64,000 nucleotides of DNA from Aedes albopictus (GCF_035046485.1 NC_085136.1:326024175-326088174); one strand, 5' to 3'; counted from the stretch's first letter, positions 32,218 through 44,630 are shown. Translations and numbers: made by a program. The notes: a model not told the origin generated them from the sequence alone.

Positions 32218-33165
32218 ATACTCCAAAAGCTAGAACTTTACATATACTGGCGTGAGTGAGAAATGGACAAATTGAGGTGAAATTTGCGAAAAAGTTACTC
32301 GTCCTCTCGGTGAGACTCGAACTCACGACTCCTACTCACTAGACAGGCGCGTTGCCGCTACGCCACGAGAAGACTCGAAGACGTAGCTGCTAACCTGAAT
32401 TCAAGTTCAACACAAAATTCCGAGGTTATCTTTTCCACAGATTGCACCCCTTTCGGATGGAATGAGATGTACATCCACACTACGCATATATTGTATATGT
32501 AAAGCCTAGGCAAGAGCGCATTGTTTTTTGTTGGAAGTCCACACACCTCTCATCGACGACTGTGTCGAAGAGATCGCGTGGTGAGCGGAAAGCTTCCAAC
32601 GGGTCGCGACGTTCTCAAACGACCGGTTACGGAACATGAGTCCGTTGCTCGATGACATAATTAAATTAATTATTTATCGATTTTTGCGGCTTAACCAGCC
32701 GAATGGAAGTTTTACTTTATTCCAAAAGCTAGACTTTACATATACTGGCGTGAGTGAGAAATGGACAAATTGAGGTGGACTTCCAACACACAAAAAACAA
32801 TGCGCTCTCGCCTAGGCTTTACATATACAATATATGCGTAGTGTGGATGTACATCTCATTCCATCCGAAAGGGGTGCAATCTGTGGAAAAGATAACCTCG
32901 GAATTTTGTGTTGAACTTGAATTCAGGTTAGCAGCTACGTCTTCGAGTCTTCTCGTGGCGTAGCGGCAACGCGCCTGTCTAGTGAGTAGGAGTCGTGAGT
33001 TCGAGTCTCACCGAGAGGACGAGTAACTTTTTCGCAAATTTCACCTCAATTTGTCCATTTCTCACTCACGCCAGTATATGTAAAGTCTAGCTTTTGGAAT
33101 AAAGTAAAACTTCCATTCGGCTGGTTAAGCCGCAAAAATCGATAATTAATTAATTTAATTCTGTT
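32218..33165. repeat. large composite inverted repeat with a tRNA-like segment
   Basis: Left arm about 32221-32540 and right arm about 32780-33080 are near-perfect complements. In addition 32660-32778 and 33043-33160 form a second pair of inverted ends (CCAGCCGAATGGAAGTTTTA against its inverse). The arms contain a tRNA-like stretch with TCGTGGCGTAGCGGCAACGC and GAGTTCGAGTCTCACC (boxes A and B). This is two copies of one element in opposite orientation, one of them with its terminal repeats. Confidence 0.8.
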
Positions 33166-33339
33166 TATACTGTTTCGTATTTTTGCTTTCCACATTTATT
33201 ATTGAAAGGGATTCCTTTGCTTGCCATTGTACGAAATTGTACACTAAAACCTCTTTTAATGCAGGTTATTTCACCCATTTTTATGCTCTGCATAAAATGA
33301 GCGAGGGTTTTCCAGAACTAAAATTGTACAGAAGAAAAT

Positions 33340-33715
33340 ATTATGATGGGCCTTAGAGGGTTCCAGGGGAGTTCCAGATGGTCTCAGCGGCGTTTCAGAG
33401 AATTTCAGTAAGAGCAGGAGGTCTCAGTGGCGTTTCAAGGAGGTCCTAGGGTTTTCTCAGGGGCGTTTCAGTGAGTTTCAGGGGGCACCTGGAGATCTCA
33501 GGGGCATTTCAAGGTGAACCCAAGGGGTTTCAGGCATTACCAGAGGATCTCAAGGGCGTTTATAGGAAACCCTAGGGAGTTCCATGGAGCACTATGAGGC
33601 CTCAGAGGCATTCAAGGGGGTCTAAGGGTCGTCTCAGGGACGTTTCAGAGGATCTCAGAGGAGTTTCTGAGTGTCCCCTGAAATTCTTTCAAACGTCCCT
33701 GAGCCCCCTGGAAAT
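33340..33715. repeat. degenerate GGGGTTTCAGGG-type repeat
   Basis: Words such as GGGCGTTTCAG, GTTTCAGGGG and TCTCAGGGGCG recur. Low complexity, no gene. Confidence 0.6.
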
Positions 33716-34783
33716 TCATAACATAAGGCTGAATTTGAAAAGGCTGAATACGAAAGGCTGAAATCAAGAACGTGTAACATAATGCTGAAATTACAAAAGG
33801 CTCGGCGATTATTCATGGAATTCTTTCGTGTATTCCTTTTGGAATTCCTTCAAGGGTTCATTATGTAATTACCTTATAATTCCTCCTGGAATTTCTTTGG
33901 GGATTCTTCCTGGCTTTCCTTCTAAAATTCCTCGAAAAGTACAATCGGGGATTTCTTCAAGGATCAAGGATCAAGATCTCTCTAAGAGAGATTCTTGAAC
34001 AACCAGTAATTTCTGCAGAAGCTCCGTCTGGGTTTCATACCGCAGTTCCAGCAGAGATTAGTCCAGAAATTTCTTCATGGATTTCTCCATGAGTATCTTC
34101 AAGGCTCCTCTTGGAATTTCTTCTGAGAATCATTCGAAGATTACGAAGTGTAAATACATAGTGTCACCTTGTTATCAAATTTGATAGATTCTGGAGGGTA
34201 TATAAAAACAAAACAAAAACTGTAGCAAAATCGATGTTTTATTGCCCTTCATTTGCATTGAAATATAAAACATAACTACACTAATGTAACGTTCAACCAC
34301 TTTTGTCGCAATAGGTCTAATAATTGGTCTCAGTGGTGGACCTGAACAGGAATAAAAAATGTATTCATTCAAACGTAATAGTTTATGCCATCAATGGTCA
34401 TGAAAAAGCTCAGACTACAAATGCTAGAGCGTAATGAAAACATCTTTGCTTTACCAATGTTGACGTTATGGTCAAATTTGGGTTACGCCGATACACGCCG
34501 CCGCCAAAAGCTGCCACTGGCTCTCACGCCGCTGCCAAGCAAAATATAGTCGGCGAACAGATATATTCCCAATTGGAGTGATACGTCTGTTTCTCTGAGT
34601 TGCTAGTATTAAGGTTAATCTTTAGACTGGTGCGGCTGATGCGTTTGAAAACTAGTCCGACCACTATTTCAGCCTTATGTTATTTCAGCCTTTTGATGCA
34701 TTCTGCCTTTTATAATTTCAGCTTTTCGTGTTTCAGCCTTTTGTTATTTCAGCCTTTCGTAATTCAGCCTTTTGTACGTAACC
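33716..34783. mobile_element. possible TIR element with AAAGGCTGAAAT end repeats
   Basis: The left end (33716-33815) carries several direct copies of AAGGCTGAA. The right end (34665-34783) carries the inverse, TTCAGCCTT, at least six times. Such multi-copy inverted ends suggest a foldback-type element. The interior is degenerate repeat plus 34150-34600 unique AT-rich sequence. No transposase. Confidence 0.5.
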
Positions 34784-35290
34784 CGGAACTGCATGTGACC
34801 CTCTTGAAACACCCATGTGATCTTCTGATACCCCCTCCCCCATACTCCCCTGAGATCCTCTGGGACTTCCCTAGAAACTCCTGAGGCCACCTGGTGGCCC
34901 CCTGAAACGGCCTTTAAACCCTCTGAAGCGCCCTTGAGACCCCATGGAGCCTCCTTTGAACGCCCTATACCTCCCTGACACACCTTGAAAAGCCCCTAAG
35001 GCCACTAAGGCGCTCTTTAAAAATCCTTCAGGTTCCCTTGAAGGCCTCTGAAAACGCCCCTGAGAACTCCTGGTACCCTTCTCTAAAACCTTTTCGGACC
35101 GCCTGACATTCTCCTAAGATTTCCTGATAAATTTCCTGATACCCCCATTGAAATCCCTTGAGACCCTCTTTACAAGCCCGTGAGATCTCATGATACCGCC
35201 TTAAACCCTTGGGACCCCCAGAAACGCCCCTGCAATCGCCATTTGCTCTTCTTTACAAACTAACCCTGACCACCGATGTCATTCCCCGTA
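34784..35290. repeat. degenerate CCCTGAAACGCCC-type repeat
   Basis: Runs of CCTCTGAAGCGCCC, CCCTTGAGACCCC and similar words. No gene. Confidence 0.6.
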
Positions 35291-35303
35291 ATCCAACTGA
35301 ACC

Positions 35304-35464
35304 CAAGCAGCACGCAAGCTACAAAGGAGTGTCGACAGCGCAGGTTTTTGGTTGTACAGGAGCCACATTCATGTAATTCTTACTCAAAGGCAGAATAACT
35401 TGAAAATGTATCCAACCAAAAACCGGCGCTGTCGACACTCCTTTGTGACTTGTGTGCTGCTTAG
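35304..35464. mobile_element. short MITE with about 48-bp inverted ends
   Basis: AGCAGCACGC...GGAGTGTCGACAGCGC at the left matches the inverse of GCGCTGTCGACACTCC...GTGTGCTGCT at the right with few differences. About 65 bp lie between the arms. Confidence 0.7.
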
Positions 35465-36049
35465 GAAGCGCCAATAAAACCAGTCGAAACGCCCTTAAAC
35501 AGGGCTCTTAGAATCTCCTTAAACAACTTCTTGAAGCCCCCCCCTGAAGCCTCTTGGAACCCCCTTCTTTTGGGTTCTCTGGAAACTTATGGAAACCCCC
35601 TTTTCACCATCTCAAGTGCTCTGGAACAACCCCTGTTCCCGCGAACTAAGTTTCCTCATTAACCTTCCGGCAGTCGCGCGGTTGGCCACTACTGCCAGCA
35701 CCACACTAACGCAGAGTCCAAAAATCGAGATTTTTTACAACGTGTTGCACAAAATACAACAGCGTGATCGCTTCCAGTGGATATTGTGTGGTAAAATTAG
35801 CGATCCCAAAGCCTTAATCAATGAAAAGTTGAGATATCCAGGCCAAAATGAACAAGTATTAAAATAACCTGTGCGTTAACCTTTTCTAGATTTATCTGAA
35901 ATCCTTTGTTCATGAAAGCGTTTTTTCTGGGATGACTTCAGGAAATCTTTCGGAATTCTTCTAGGTAATCTTTAGAGATTCCTCCGGAAGTTCTTTTGCA
36001 GATTGCAGAAGGGGTTCCTTCTGGAATTTTGAAAAGAATCTGTGAAAAT
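35465..36049. repeat. degenerate repeats, two families
   Basis: 35465-35640 is CCTTGAAACCCC-type and 35900-36049 is GGAATTCTTCTGG-type. 35660-35870 is a unique patch starting TTAACCTTCCGGCAGTCGCG, possibly a decayed piggyBac-type MITE end. No gene. Confidence 0.45.
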
Positions 36050-36525
36050 ATCCCAGGTTGGGATAAATAACAAACCAATAACTAAAGAAAAACTTATTTT
36101 GTCATCATATCCAAAATTACAATTCTTTAGTTTTTTTTATGAATAGCTCAGGAGGACACATAAATAACAAAGCATGCTGTCATTGTAAAACTTGTAATTG
36201 ACGAGTTATTATTAAATAGTATAATAACACAATAAAAACAAACATTACTATCATTCTACAGCCATTATATATTAACAATAACATAGTTTACCGCCATATT
36301 AAAAGATGTTATTATTTTGACATTCGTTTTACTATTATTTTTTTATTACAATGACAAAATCAGTTATTCTTTAGTTGTTGCATCACAGACATTTAGTTAT
36401 TATTTTTTGTTATTTTTACTCTTATTTCAAACAAACCAATAGCAAATTTTGCCAATCAAACATTCTATTTTAATGGTAGAATTTACCCTTCATTTGCTGT
36501 TTTGCTCTACCCTGATCTTGTAGGA
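36050..36525. repeat. AT-rich AATAAC-word element
   Basis: Dense AATAACA / TTATTATT words. It begins GGTTGGGATAAATAACAA and ends near TTGCTGTTTTGCTCTACCC, resembling in style the elements at 24931 and 39581. Boundaries are uncertain. Confidence 0.35.
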
Positions 36526-37214
36526 TTTCAATTGTCTTTCTATTAGAAGACATGAGAAAAATTGTTTCTTTTAGAAATCCTTTACGTGATTTCATGAGAT
36601 TCTTATACGTAGAGGCTTGCAATTCTTCCATAAGTATTTAAGGGATTCTTCAATCTGAGATTCCTTCAGTAGTATTGTACGAGTCTGCTTTTAGCTGCTT
36701 TTCGGATTCTTCCAGGGATTCCTTCTGAGATTTCTACAATTATTATTCTGAAATTTACTCACAAGTTTTTTCTTGAATTTCTCCAGTAGTTTTTAACTGC
36801 ATATCCTAAGAAACTTCAAAAATTCTCCAGATGTTTGCTCTGAAATTCCTCAAGAAATTATAAAAAAAATCTTCTGTTTTTTTTTTTGATAATTTTGCTA
36901 GAATCTGAAGCGATCGTCCCATATACTCACCAAAATCTCTGCTTCCATCAATCTGATGCAAACATTATGTTGAGATCGTCGAAACATATTACATATATTC
37001 AACTTTCTATTTATGCAAAAAGATTGAAAATTTGTTGACTGCAACGCAATATATTTCTATTTTAGTGAATTCCGTATTTTTCAAAACTGTATTGCTTGAT
37101 TTTTTTCAATAAAACACAAAGACTGTTCTGCGCAACATAAAGCACGGTCTTGAATTCAACACATAAGTATGCTTCAAAATGGTCACTGATAGATGGTTCA
37201 CGACTTTCATTCTA
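36526..37214. repeat. degenerate GGAATTTCTCC-type repeat and AT-rich sequence
   Basis: Diverged TTCTTCCAGGGATTCC words up to about 36880, then AT-rich sequence with no gene visible. Confidence 0.5.
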
Positions 37215-37857
37215 CAGGGGATAGATAAAATGATCTGGACAGGCAAAATTTTCAATTTTCAAAAAATGTTCACCCAGCTGTAACTTTTCGAATCCAAATG
37301 ACAAAAATTTAATTGCGTTCGGTTCATTCAATCCGGAGATATAACAGCTCAAAGTTGGCTATCGGATAATTTTACCTTTTTCTCTCTCTCTCTCTTCTTG
37401 GCGTAACGTCCTCACTGGGACAAAGCCTGCTTCTCAGCTTAGTGTTCTATGACCACTTCCACAGTTATTAACTGAGAGCTTCCTCTGCCAATGACCATTT
37501 TGCATGTGTATATCGTGTGGCAGGCACGAAGATACTCTATGCCCAAGGAAGTCAAGGAAATTTTCTTTACGAAAAGATCCTGGACCGACCGGGAATCGAA
37601 CCCGTCACCCTCAGCATGGTCATGCTGAATACCCGTGCGTTTACCGCCACGGCTATATGGGCCCTTTACCTTTTTCAAGAATCTTTATAACTTCGTGAAA
37701 AATGGCCCGATCTTCCCCAAATTTGGACCACTGATACACAACTAGTTGTTGAATTTACAGTAAAAATTTGAGAATATTTGATGCACTTTTCGGAAAGTTA
37801 CATCATTTTTTGAAAAGTGAAAATTTTGCCTGTCCTGATCATGTTGTCTATCCCCTG
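37215..37857. mobile_element. TA-flanked MITE carrying a nested SINE
   Basis: Inverted ends CAGGGGATAGA and TCTATCCCCTG are followed inwards by GGACAGGCAAAATTTTCA-type sequence on both sides. TA flanks at 37213-37214 and 37858-37859. Tc1/mariner-type, non-autonomous. The SINE at 37382-37664 is inserted in its middle. Confidence 0.85.
37382..37664 (-). mobile_element. Feilai-like tRNA-derived SINE (minus strand)
   Basis: On the minus strand it starts GGGCCCATATAGCCGTGGCG, has box B GGGTTCGATTCCCGG, and ends in a GAAGAGAGAGAGAG tail. An 11-bp target duplication TTTACCTTTTT flanks it (37371-37381, 37665-37675). The same family occurs at 41004-41281, 42060-42256 and, as a fragment, 55331-55440. 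The Feilai name is from memory of Aedes SINEs. Confidence 0.8.
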
Positions 37858-39580
37858 TATTTTGTAAACAAGTGCTATTCTTCCAGAAGTTTGTATTGGT
37901 CGAGGAGTTCTACTTTGAGACTCTTCCAAGCATTTTCCTGAGATTTCATCGAATTTTTTCGTAGTACATCCCTCTAGGGTTTTGTTTTGAAATTCGTTTA
38001 GGTAATTTCTTTGAATATATTTAGAAAATGTTTTGGCATTTCATAGAAAGTTTCTTCTAAGGTTTTCACAGAAGTTCCTCCAAAAAACACCAGGGGGTCC
38101 TTCAGAGATTCTTCAGGAGATCTTTTAAAAGTTTAATTTTAGTTCTGCATTTCTTCTCGTATTTCACCTAGGATATATTTAGGAAAGCTCAAGGAATTAT
38201 TCTACGTAATCCCTTGGAATCACTCCAGAACAATATTAAGATTTTTCCCACGCCAAATTAATCCAAGTATGATATGGTAACTTCTTTAAGCAATCTCGTA
38301 CTGATCAGGAATGTAATAAAAAGAATTCTGCAGGAATTTCTTCTGAAATTTATTATCCAGCAATCCCACCAGCAATGGGATTATTTTGAAATTTCCCGAG
38401 AAGTTCATTCCGAGATTCACTCAAATGTTTCTTCTGAAATTGCTCTAGGATTTTCTTCAGAATTGAGATTCTATAAGGGCTTACTTAAGCGGTTACTAAG
38501 TGAATCATTGCTAGAATGTTTTTTGAAATTGTTTCAGAAATTAATTCTTGAAATTCTCCAGAAATTCCTTCTGGGATTTCCCATAGGTTCTTCCTAGGAT
38601 TCCTCACACGCACACCCATTTGTTCTCTGATTTTTTTAGGAATTTTATCCGGGATGGTTCGAATAAACCATCTGAGATTCCAGTAAATTTTGTTTTTGGA
38701 ATTAGTTCTGGAGCTCCATCCGGAATTCATCCATGACTTCGTTCTTTGACTTCTGCTGGATTTCCTCCCAAATAAAAATATCTTCACAATTTTCTACTGG
38801 TTTTTTTTTTCAGGAGCTTCTTCTTGGATTCTTGAAAACTTCCTGCAAAAAAACTTCATTCTGGAGATTGTCCAGAAGTTTATTCACGGTACATTTGAAG
38901 TCCCTTCTGGAAATCTTCCAAGAATTCTTCAATCCCATACTTTCTTCTTGGGAATCTTCAACAGTTTTTCCATGAATTCCCTGTGATAATAAGACAAAAG
39001 TTCTTCTTAGAATTCTTCCAGGAGATTATATCTGGGAATTCTCCAAGATATCCTCATAGAAATCCTCCAGGAGCTTCTGAGGGTATTTCTGGATTAACTT
39101 CGGTTTCACCGAGGGTTTCCAGCTGGGATTACTCCAATAATGCCTCTGGGGGATTTCTTTAGGCAATCTCGTACGATTCGGCTTGGTTATCTCTTGGAAT
39201 CAGAGGAGAAGTTTTTGTTTGGATAACTGAAACAGTTTATGACCCCTGGTACTTTTACAGGAGTTCTTTCTGTCTGGGATTAAACCAGATATCCCTGTTT
39301 ATATTTCTCTTTGAATTCTTTAAAATGTTCCATCATTAATAGATATAAAGTTCTTGATTTGGTCAGGAGTAATGTTTTACAAGGTCCTATACATTTTTCA
39401 AAAGTATTTCTTCTGAAAATCACCTAAATGTTTCTCCTAAGATTTCCTAAAGTCCTTGGGATTCAAAGGATTTTCAGAGAGTTGCTTCTGATCCGTTTTC
39501 CAAGAAATTCTTCTGGGAATCTTCCAGAACTTTCATCTGAGATACCTCCAAACATTTCTGGAGTTGTTTCTGAAAGCCCT
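37858..39580. repeat. degenerate GGAATTCTTCCAGG-type repeat
   Basis: Continuous diverged words of the TTCTTCTGGAATTC kind. Open frames are Phe/Leu/Ser-rich repeat artefacts. No gene. Confidence 0.65.
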
Positions 39581-40073
39581 CCCGAGCAGAGGAGAATAGC
39601 AAATTGATAACAACAGAATCAAATAGCCTGTTTTTATATCATAATTTGTTATTGTTAACATATCAAAATATGTCTTTTTTATAACATGTTTTGTTGGGCA
39701 ATCTGATTTTATTATGTTCAAGCTATTGGGATATATCCATCAAGATAACATTTCAATAATATATTTTGTTGAAGAACAAGTTTAGTTATTATTCTACTAT
39801 AGAGAATAAACAAATATGTGATGAACAATAACACAGCAATAACAAGTTCACAAATTTCTTATTATTAAGTTGTACTTGATCTAATAAAACATGTTATTGA
39901 ATTAGTCTTCCAGGAAATTTTTTTTGTTATGATATTTGTTATTTTGCCGCTTATGACAGACAAGTTTATTACATAATATTTTATGCCAATAACATAAACA
40001 TTACTGATTCCATTATTCAGTTATCAAGCCAAAACAACATATGTTATTATGCTGTTGATATCTTCTTCGGGCT
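39581..40073. mobile_element. AT-rich element with weak CCCGAGCAGAGG / TTCTTCGGGC ends
   Basis: The left end CCCGAGCAGAGGAGAATAGC and the right end GATATCTTCTTCGGGC are imperfect inverted repeats. The interior is rich in AATAACA and TGTTATT words. The left end resembles that of the element at 24931, suggesting one superfamily. Confidence 0.5.
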
Positions 40074-41003
40074 ACTGGATTTCGTTCACGAAATCTTCCA
40101 GAAGTTCCTTCTGAAAGTCTTCCAGGTAAATCATTCAGAACTTTTTTTTTTTTAATTTTCCACGAGTTCTTTCTATGAATCCTTCAGCCTTTTTTCTGGG
40201 CAACCACCAGTAATCTTTCATTTTCAGTTTCTGTAACGGTTTTTGGGATTCGAAAACAGTAGGTTGTTGGCCTAAGGTCCCCTATCCACCGTGATGAGAC
40301 TGCCACCTTAGGTATAGCTTCCGCTGGTGAAGCATTTAATACTCAGCCGCTGGATTCCAGAACAAATGTTGTTTGAGCCGCACTTTCTTGGAGAACAGAC
40401 TCTCGGGACGAAGCTGAAGTCAGAAGGACAACAGTGCCCAGGCTGCACTACCAGCTAAGCACACAACTCCTAGCTGGCGGTCTTACTCACCACTTGACGC
40501 GGAAGCATGACGTAGGAACTTCCCAGGTAACAATTTGATGCTGTACAAATGTTTCTTCAACTATTTTAAATCAGTCTTCATTTGAACAAAAGCTGAGTAC
40601 AAAAGGTATAATCCTTTATTCAGCCCTAAACATCTAATTCTGGTGATTTTATCCAACCTTAAGCTGATTTGAGGTTCATTGGGATGCTGATTTAAGGTGC
40701 ATTATGCGCTTAATCAGTCATCAATCATATTTATTAATTGTATAAAAATAAAATAAAAACACTTTTTTGAACCTATTTTTACTATTAGCTGCGTCTATTT
40801 TCAGGAGAAATGTTTAAAATGATCTGTGGGTAAACTGGGAATTGAACTCGGACCTCCTGATCTATATTCACTCACCTTAGCACCTGCACCACACACAATT
40901 GTATACATATCCTCGAAAACAAGAGCATTACTTGTTGTGTCTGAATAGTCAAGAACATAAGTTGGTCTAAGTCTGTATTGAGGCTGAAGAAGCGTGGAAG
41001 AAG
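40074..41003. other. intergenic sequence, no gene seen
   Basis: 40080-40240 is degenerate repeat. 40250-40530 is a more complex block (TCCCCTATCCACCGTGATGA...CACCTTAGGTATAG) that looks like a repeat-family fragment, unassigned. The rest is AT-rich. Confidence 0.3.
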
Positions 41004-41281
41004 GGCCCATATAGCCGAGGCGGTAAACGCACGGGTATTCAGCATGACCATGCTGAGGGTGACGGGTTCGATTCCCGGTCGGTCCAGGATCTTTTCGTAA
41101 AGGAAATTTCCTTGACTTCCTTGGGCATAGAGTATCTTCGTGCCTGCCACACGATATACGCATGCAAAATGGTCATTGGCAGAGGAAGCTCTCAGTTAAT
41201 AACTGTGGAAGTGCTCATAGAACACTAAGCTGAGAAGCAGGCTTTGTCCCAGTGAGGACGTTACGCCAAGAAGAGAGAGAG
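41004..41281 (+). mobile_element. Feilai-like tRNA-derived SINE (plus strand)
   Basis: Starts GGCCCATATAGCCGAGGCGG, box B GGGTTCGATTCCCGG, ends AAGAAGAGAGAGA. A perfect 15-bp duplication GAAGCGTGGAAGAAG flanks it (40989-41003, 41282-41296), indicating a fairly recent insertion. Open frames across it are SINE artefacts. Confidence 0.85.
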
Positions 41282-42059
41282 GAAGCGTGGAAGAAGATGT
41301 GGACTTCACGAAAAAAATGCTTGGGTCAGATGTTAAAAGATATTTGATTAAAGGTTTAACAACAGATGATTAATTCTGCATGTTGGTGTATGGTTTAGAG
41401 CTGGTTACCCAGATGAATAAAATTCTATTCTACTTGATATTCAGCCATCTATGTATTGCTGATTAAAAAGGTTGAACAAGCCATACTACAGACCAATATT
41501 CCGCTGTCATTGTGTTCAGCCATTGACGACACCATTAACCAGCTATTGTTCAGCTAATACTCTCAATGTTCAGCATTCATTATTACTTTGTTGTGAGGAC
41601 CAGAGCTAGGTTGAACGCTCTTTTATCGACTCACCATTTTGCTGCCCAGAGATTACTTTTTGGAATCTTTCAGACGTTTCTTCTAGAAGTTCTTTGGGAG
41701 ATCCTGCAGAAATCTCTAGATCAAACGGTTCAATTAATCCTCCGAAGGTATTCTCTATGCAATCTAAAATTCTATGGGAATCCCTAATAGTATAATCCGA
41801 CAGAAATCGTGGAGAAATCCTCTGAAAGAATCTGAAGGAATCCTTAGAGGGAATTTTTGTAATTATTTCAAGATAGAATTCCCGGAGGAATCTCCAGAAA
41901 GACTTCTTTTGCGGTATCACGAGCCAAGCAGATGAATGTGAAAGTTAATCGTATCTGTTACTCTATAGAAACAATTTTTATCGACGGATATTCAACCATC
42001 ATTGAACGGTTGACAAATACTCCGACCCATCCTCAGGTTATTATCAGTCACTTTCAGTA
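41282..42059. other. intergenic sequence with degenerate repeats
   Basis: 41640-41930 is GGAATCTTTCAGACG / GGAATCCTCC-type repeat. The rest is AT-rich without coding potential. Confidence 0.4.
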
Positions 42060-42256
42060 CAGGGTCTATTCCCGATAGGTCCAGGAGTTTTCCGTAATGA
42101 TAATGTCCTAGTCTTTTTTGAGCATAGAGTATCTTCGTGCCTGCCACACGACATACAAATGCAGAATGGTCATTATTGGCAGAGGAATCTCTCAGATAAT
42201 AACTGCAGAAGTGCTCATAGAACACTTAGCTTAGAAGCAGGCTTTGTCCTGCTATG
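42060..42256 (+). mobile_element. Feilai-like SINE, decayed partial copy
   Basis: It matches the 3' two thirds of the SINE at 41004 (GAGTATCTTCGTGCCTGCCA, AGAACACTTAGCTTAGAAGC, CAGGCTTTGTCC) with many changes. The tRNA-like head is degraded. Confidence 0.75.
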
Positions 42257-42572
42257 TATGAAGGACCTTTAGTTCATCATTTTTACTAGAATGAAATTAG
42301 GAACAACCTGCTAAAGCAGTACGGAACTCATTTCAGCTCAGTTCGCAATTCATTTCCGAACGGTAGCCAGTGCCAGTCCAATCGAAGCGGGTGGTGGCCA
42401 TTGCGCCTGTCTGTCACCACAGCACTCTGTTATCCGTTGCCATAGGTTGCCATTAGCAACTGGTGGGAGCAGAAAACTGTTGCTTTCCGAATGACGAGTT
42501 GTCTGTTTGTTTTTTTTTTTACTTTTCATCACAAAAATGGGCTTTGAGAGAATGGAAGAGAGTAATGTCGAA

Positions 42573-42728
42573 TTCGTTTTTGAACCTGGGTTGGAACTGG
42601 ATCGGCGGAAAATGTGTAAACAAACAACGTCAAACAAACTTTAGTACAAGCGAAACCGAAGTCGGGTTGGGGTTGAAACTGTGATCTGATCCAGTTCCAA
42701 CCCAGGTTGGAACTGAATCAAAAACGAA
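42573..42728. repeat. inverted repeat, MITE-like
   Basis: TTGAACCTGGGTTGGAACTG with flanks (42573-42603) pairs with 42688-42728, the right arm having a 10-nt insertion. About 85 bp lie between. Confidence 0.6.
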
Positions 42729-43464
42729 AACGACATAAGTGAGCTTTTTCTCTCTAGATAAGTTCGGCTTGATATAGGGGAATGGGGTGAACAGAGTGGT
42801 CCAAGCGAACGCATGGTTGATTGATTTCATTGAACGTGGATGGAAAATGTATACAGTTGAATGTGGATCATGACCAAATGATTATTTATGTCGAAAGGAA
42901 TCACTTGTTCATTAAATCCATTTTACACTTGTTACATTTGTTACACTTGTGTCCCTGTGAGGATTAGCTGTGATAGATTTCTTCTAAAAAAAATCTTGTG
43001 TGACCGAATCTTACAAAATTTATTATTATTATTACCAGAATTACTTACTTGAATTTACTAAACATTTCATCTTGATCTGTCTAATAATTTCGACATAAGT
43101 AAATGCCTGAGTTTTTCGCCAAGAGCTGCTTGTGTCAAACGTTTGACCAAAAGTATCTTTATTTTTCCAGAGAAAATTCAACAGAAACGTTTGCATAAAG
43201 TTCCTGAAATCCTGCTTTGTTTTTGATATAGAATTCCTAACTATATTAGGTTACGTTTACGTCCATATCATCTGATCATCCTATCACTCAACATGGGAGA
43301 ATAACATACTTTCAAACTTTCACAATAAAAAAATAGTATGAAACGAGCTCACCAATTTATATATATATGTAATATGTATCCCCGGCGAAATATGCGAGAA
43401 TAAAAAACGGCTCATTAAAGGCGAAAACGAACCTCGTCTAGTCCGAGTCTCTTCAACGTACTCT
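42729..43464. other. intergenic sequence, no gene seen
   Basis: AT-rich with no structure that I can identify. Confidence 0.3.
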
Positions 43465-43705
43465 ATAAAGTGGGCTTCGTGGCCGAGCGGTTAGCGGCGT
43501 CAGTCGTTTAGGTGTCTCGTAAGCCTCGGAGTGTGGGTTCGATTCCCGCTCCAGTCGGGGAAAACTTTTCGTCGAACGGAAAATTCTCCACTGGGCCACT
43601 GGGTGTTATATGTGCTGTCCGTTGTCGAATGTTTGTAATGTTCAGTCTGTAGAAGGCCGCAAGGTCAAAGACGGTGCAATTGTCTTTTTAAATAGGAGCG
43701 AAGCC
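43465..43705 (+). mobile_element. tRNA-derived SINE (second family)
   Basis: The head GGGCTTCGTGGCCGAGCGGT has box A, followed by box B GGGTTCGATTCCCGC about 50 bp later. A non-tRNA body follows with AATTCTCCACTGGGCCACTG. The head is too long and mispaired for a real tRNA. End position approximate. Confidence 0.7.
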
Positions 43706-43920
43706 TAAGAGTATCAAAGAACTTTCTTGAATTTAGGTCATTCAATCTACAACAGTAACTAGTGACCATATGCAGCACTAAGAGCAAACTTTAATCATGA
43801 AGTTTGCAACTACTCTCAGTCATGCACTAAATTAAACAACTATTTCGGATATTAAAGAACTTTTAAGGTAATCGAATTTACAAGCATAACTAGTGATCTC
43901 TCACTGTATTACGAATAATT

Positions 43921-44630
43921 TGTACTCAGCTCCTGGGACGCAAAAAAAGCCTTGAAACCCCATTTAGAACCGAAATCGCTCAAAGGAGCTATTTCTTCTT
44001 TTTTTTGAAAGAATGAAATAAACGAATGTATAAGAATTACCCAATGAGACCCCGTAGAGTTGTTTTAAACTCTACTAACGCCAACTGAAATCCCCAAAAG
44101 CCACCTGATACCCCTCAAAAACCTTTTAAACCCCTCAGAAAATCTCCGTCTGCTGTAGTTTTCCTTTAAAACTCTACTGGAGGCTCTACTGAACCTCTTG
44201 AAATCCACTGGAATGCCTTGATACACCTTTGAAACCTTCCTGGAACTCTCATAAAAGCCACTGAAGCCACATGAAGCCCTTCGAAATGCAACGAAATCTT
44301 AAGAAATCTCACAAAACCTCTTGTGACTCCAGTAGATTTCCCTTAAACTATATTGAAACCCCCTGAAAACTTCACGAAACGCCTTGAAAATCCAGAAACC
44401 ACTCATAAAGCTCCCCAAAGACGTCTGTATTCTTCCCTCAAAATCTACTGAAGCCTCCTGAAACCTCAAAAGCCCCTTGAAACCCATTGAAACGCCTTGA
44501 AAGCCCTTTGAAACCCCCTTGAAGTTTTCAAAAAAGTTCCTGAAACCTTCTACTTCCCCTTAAATTCCTCAAAATCCAGGAAAAATGCTCCTCTGAAACC
44601 CCCAGAAATTTATCCCATAAAACCATTTGA
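43921..44630. repeat. degenerate CCTTGAAACCCC-type repeat
   Basis: Dense CCTGAAACC / CCTTGAAA words. No gene. 44631-44960 is AT-rich with nothing recognised. Confidence 0.65.

Noticed and set aside
32358..32963. Two nearly identical small proteins (LYIYNICVVWMYISF) on opposite strands
   Set aside because: They are the two arms of the inverted repeat at 32218-33165.
37504..41163. Matching small proteins (CGRHEDTLCPRKSRKF) at about 37.5 kb and 41.0 kb
   Set aside because: Both are translations of the same SINE family, one copy in each orientation.
43465..43560. tRNA gene (box A and box B present)
   Set aside because: The acceptor and anticodon arms do not fold properly and a SINE body follows. 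The same holds for the tRNA-like parts at 5000, 32960, 37600, 41030 and 49650.
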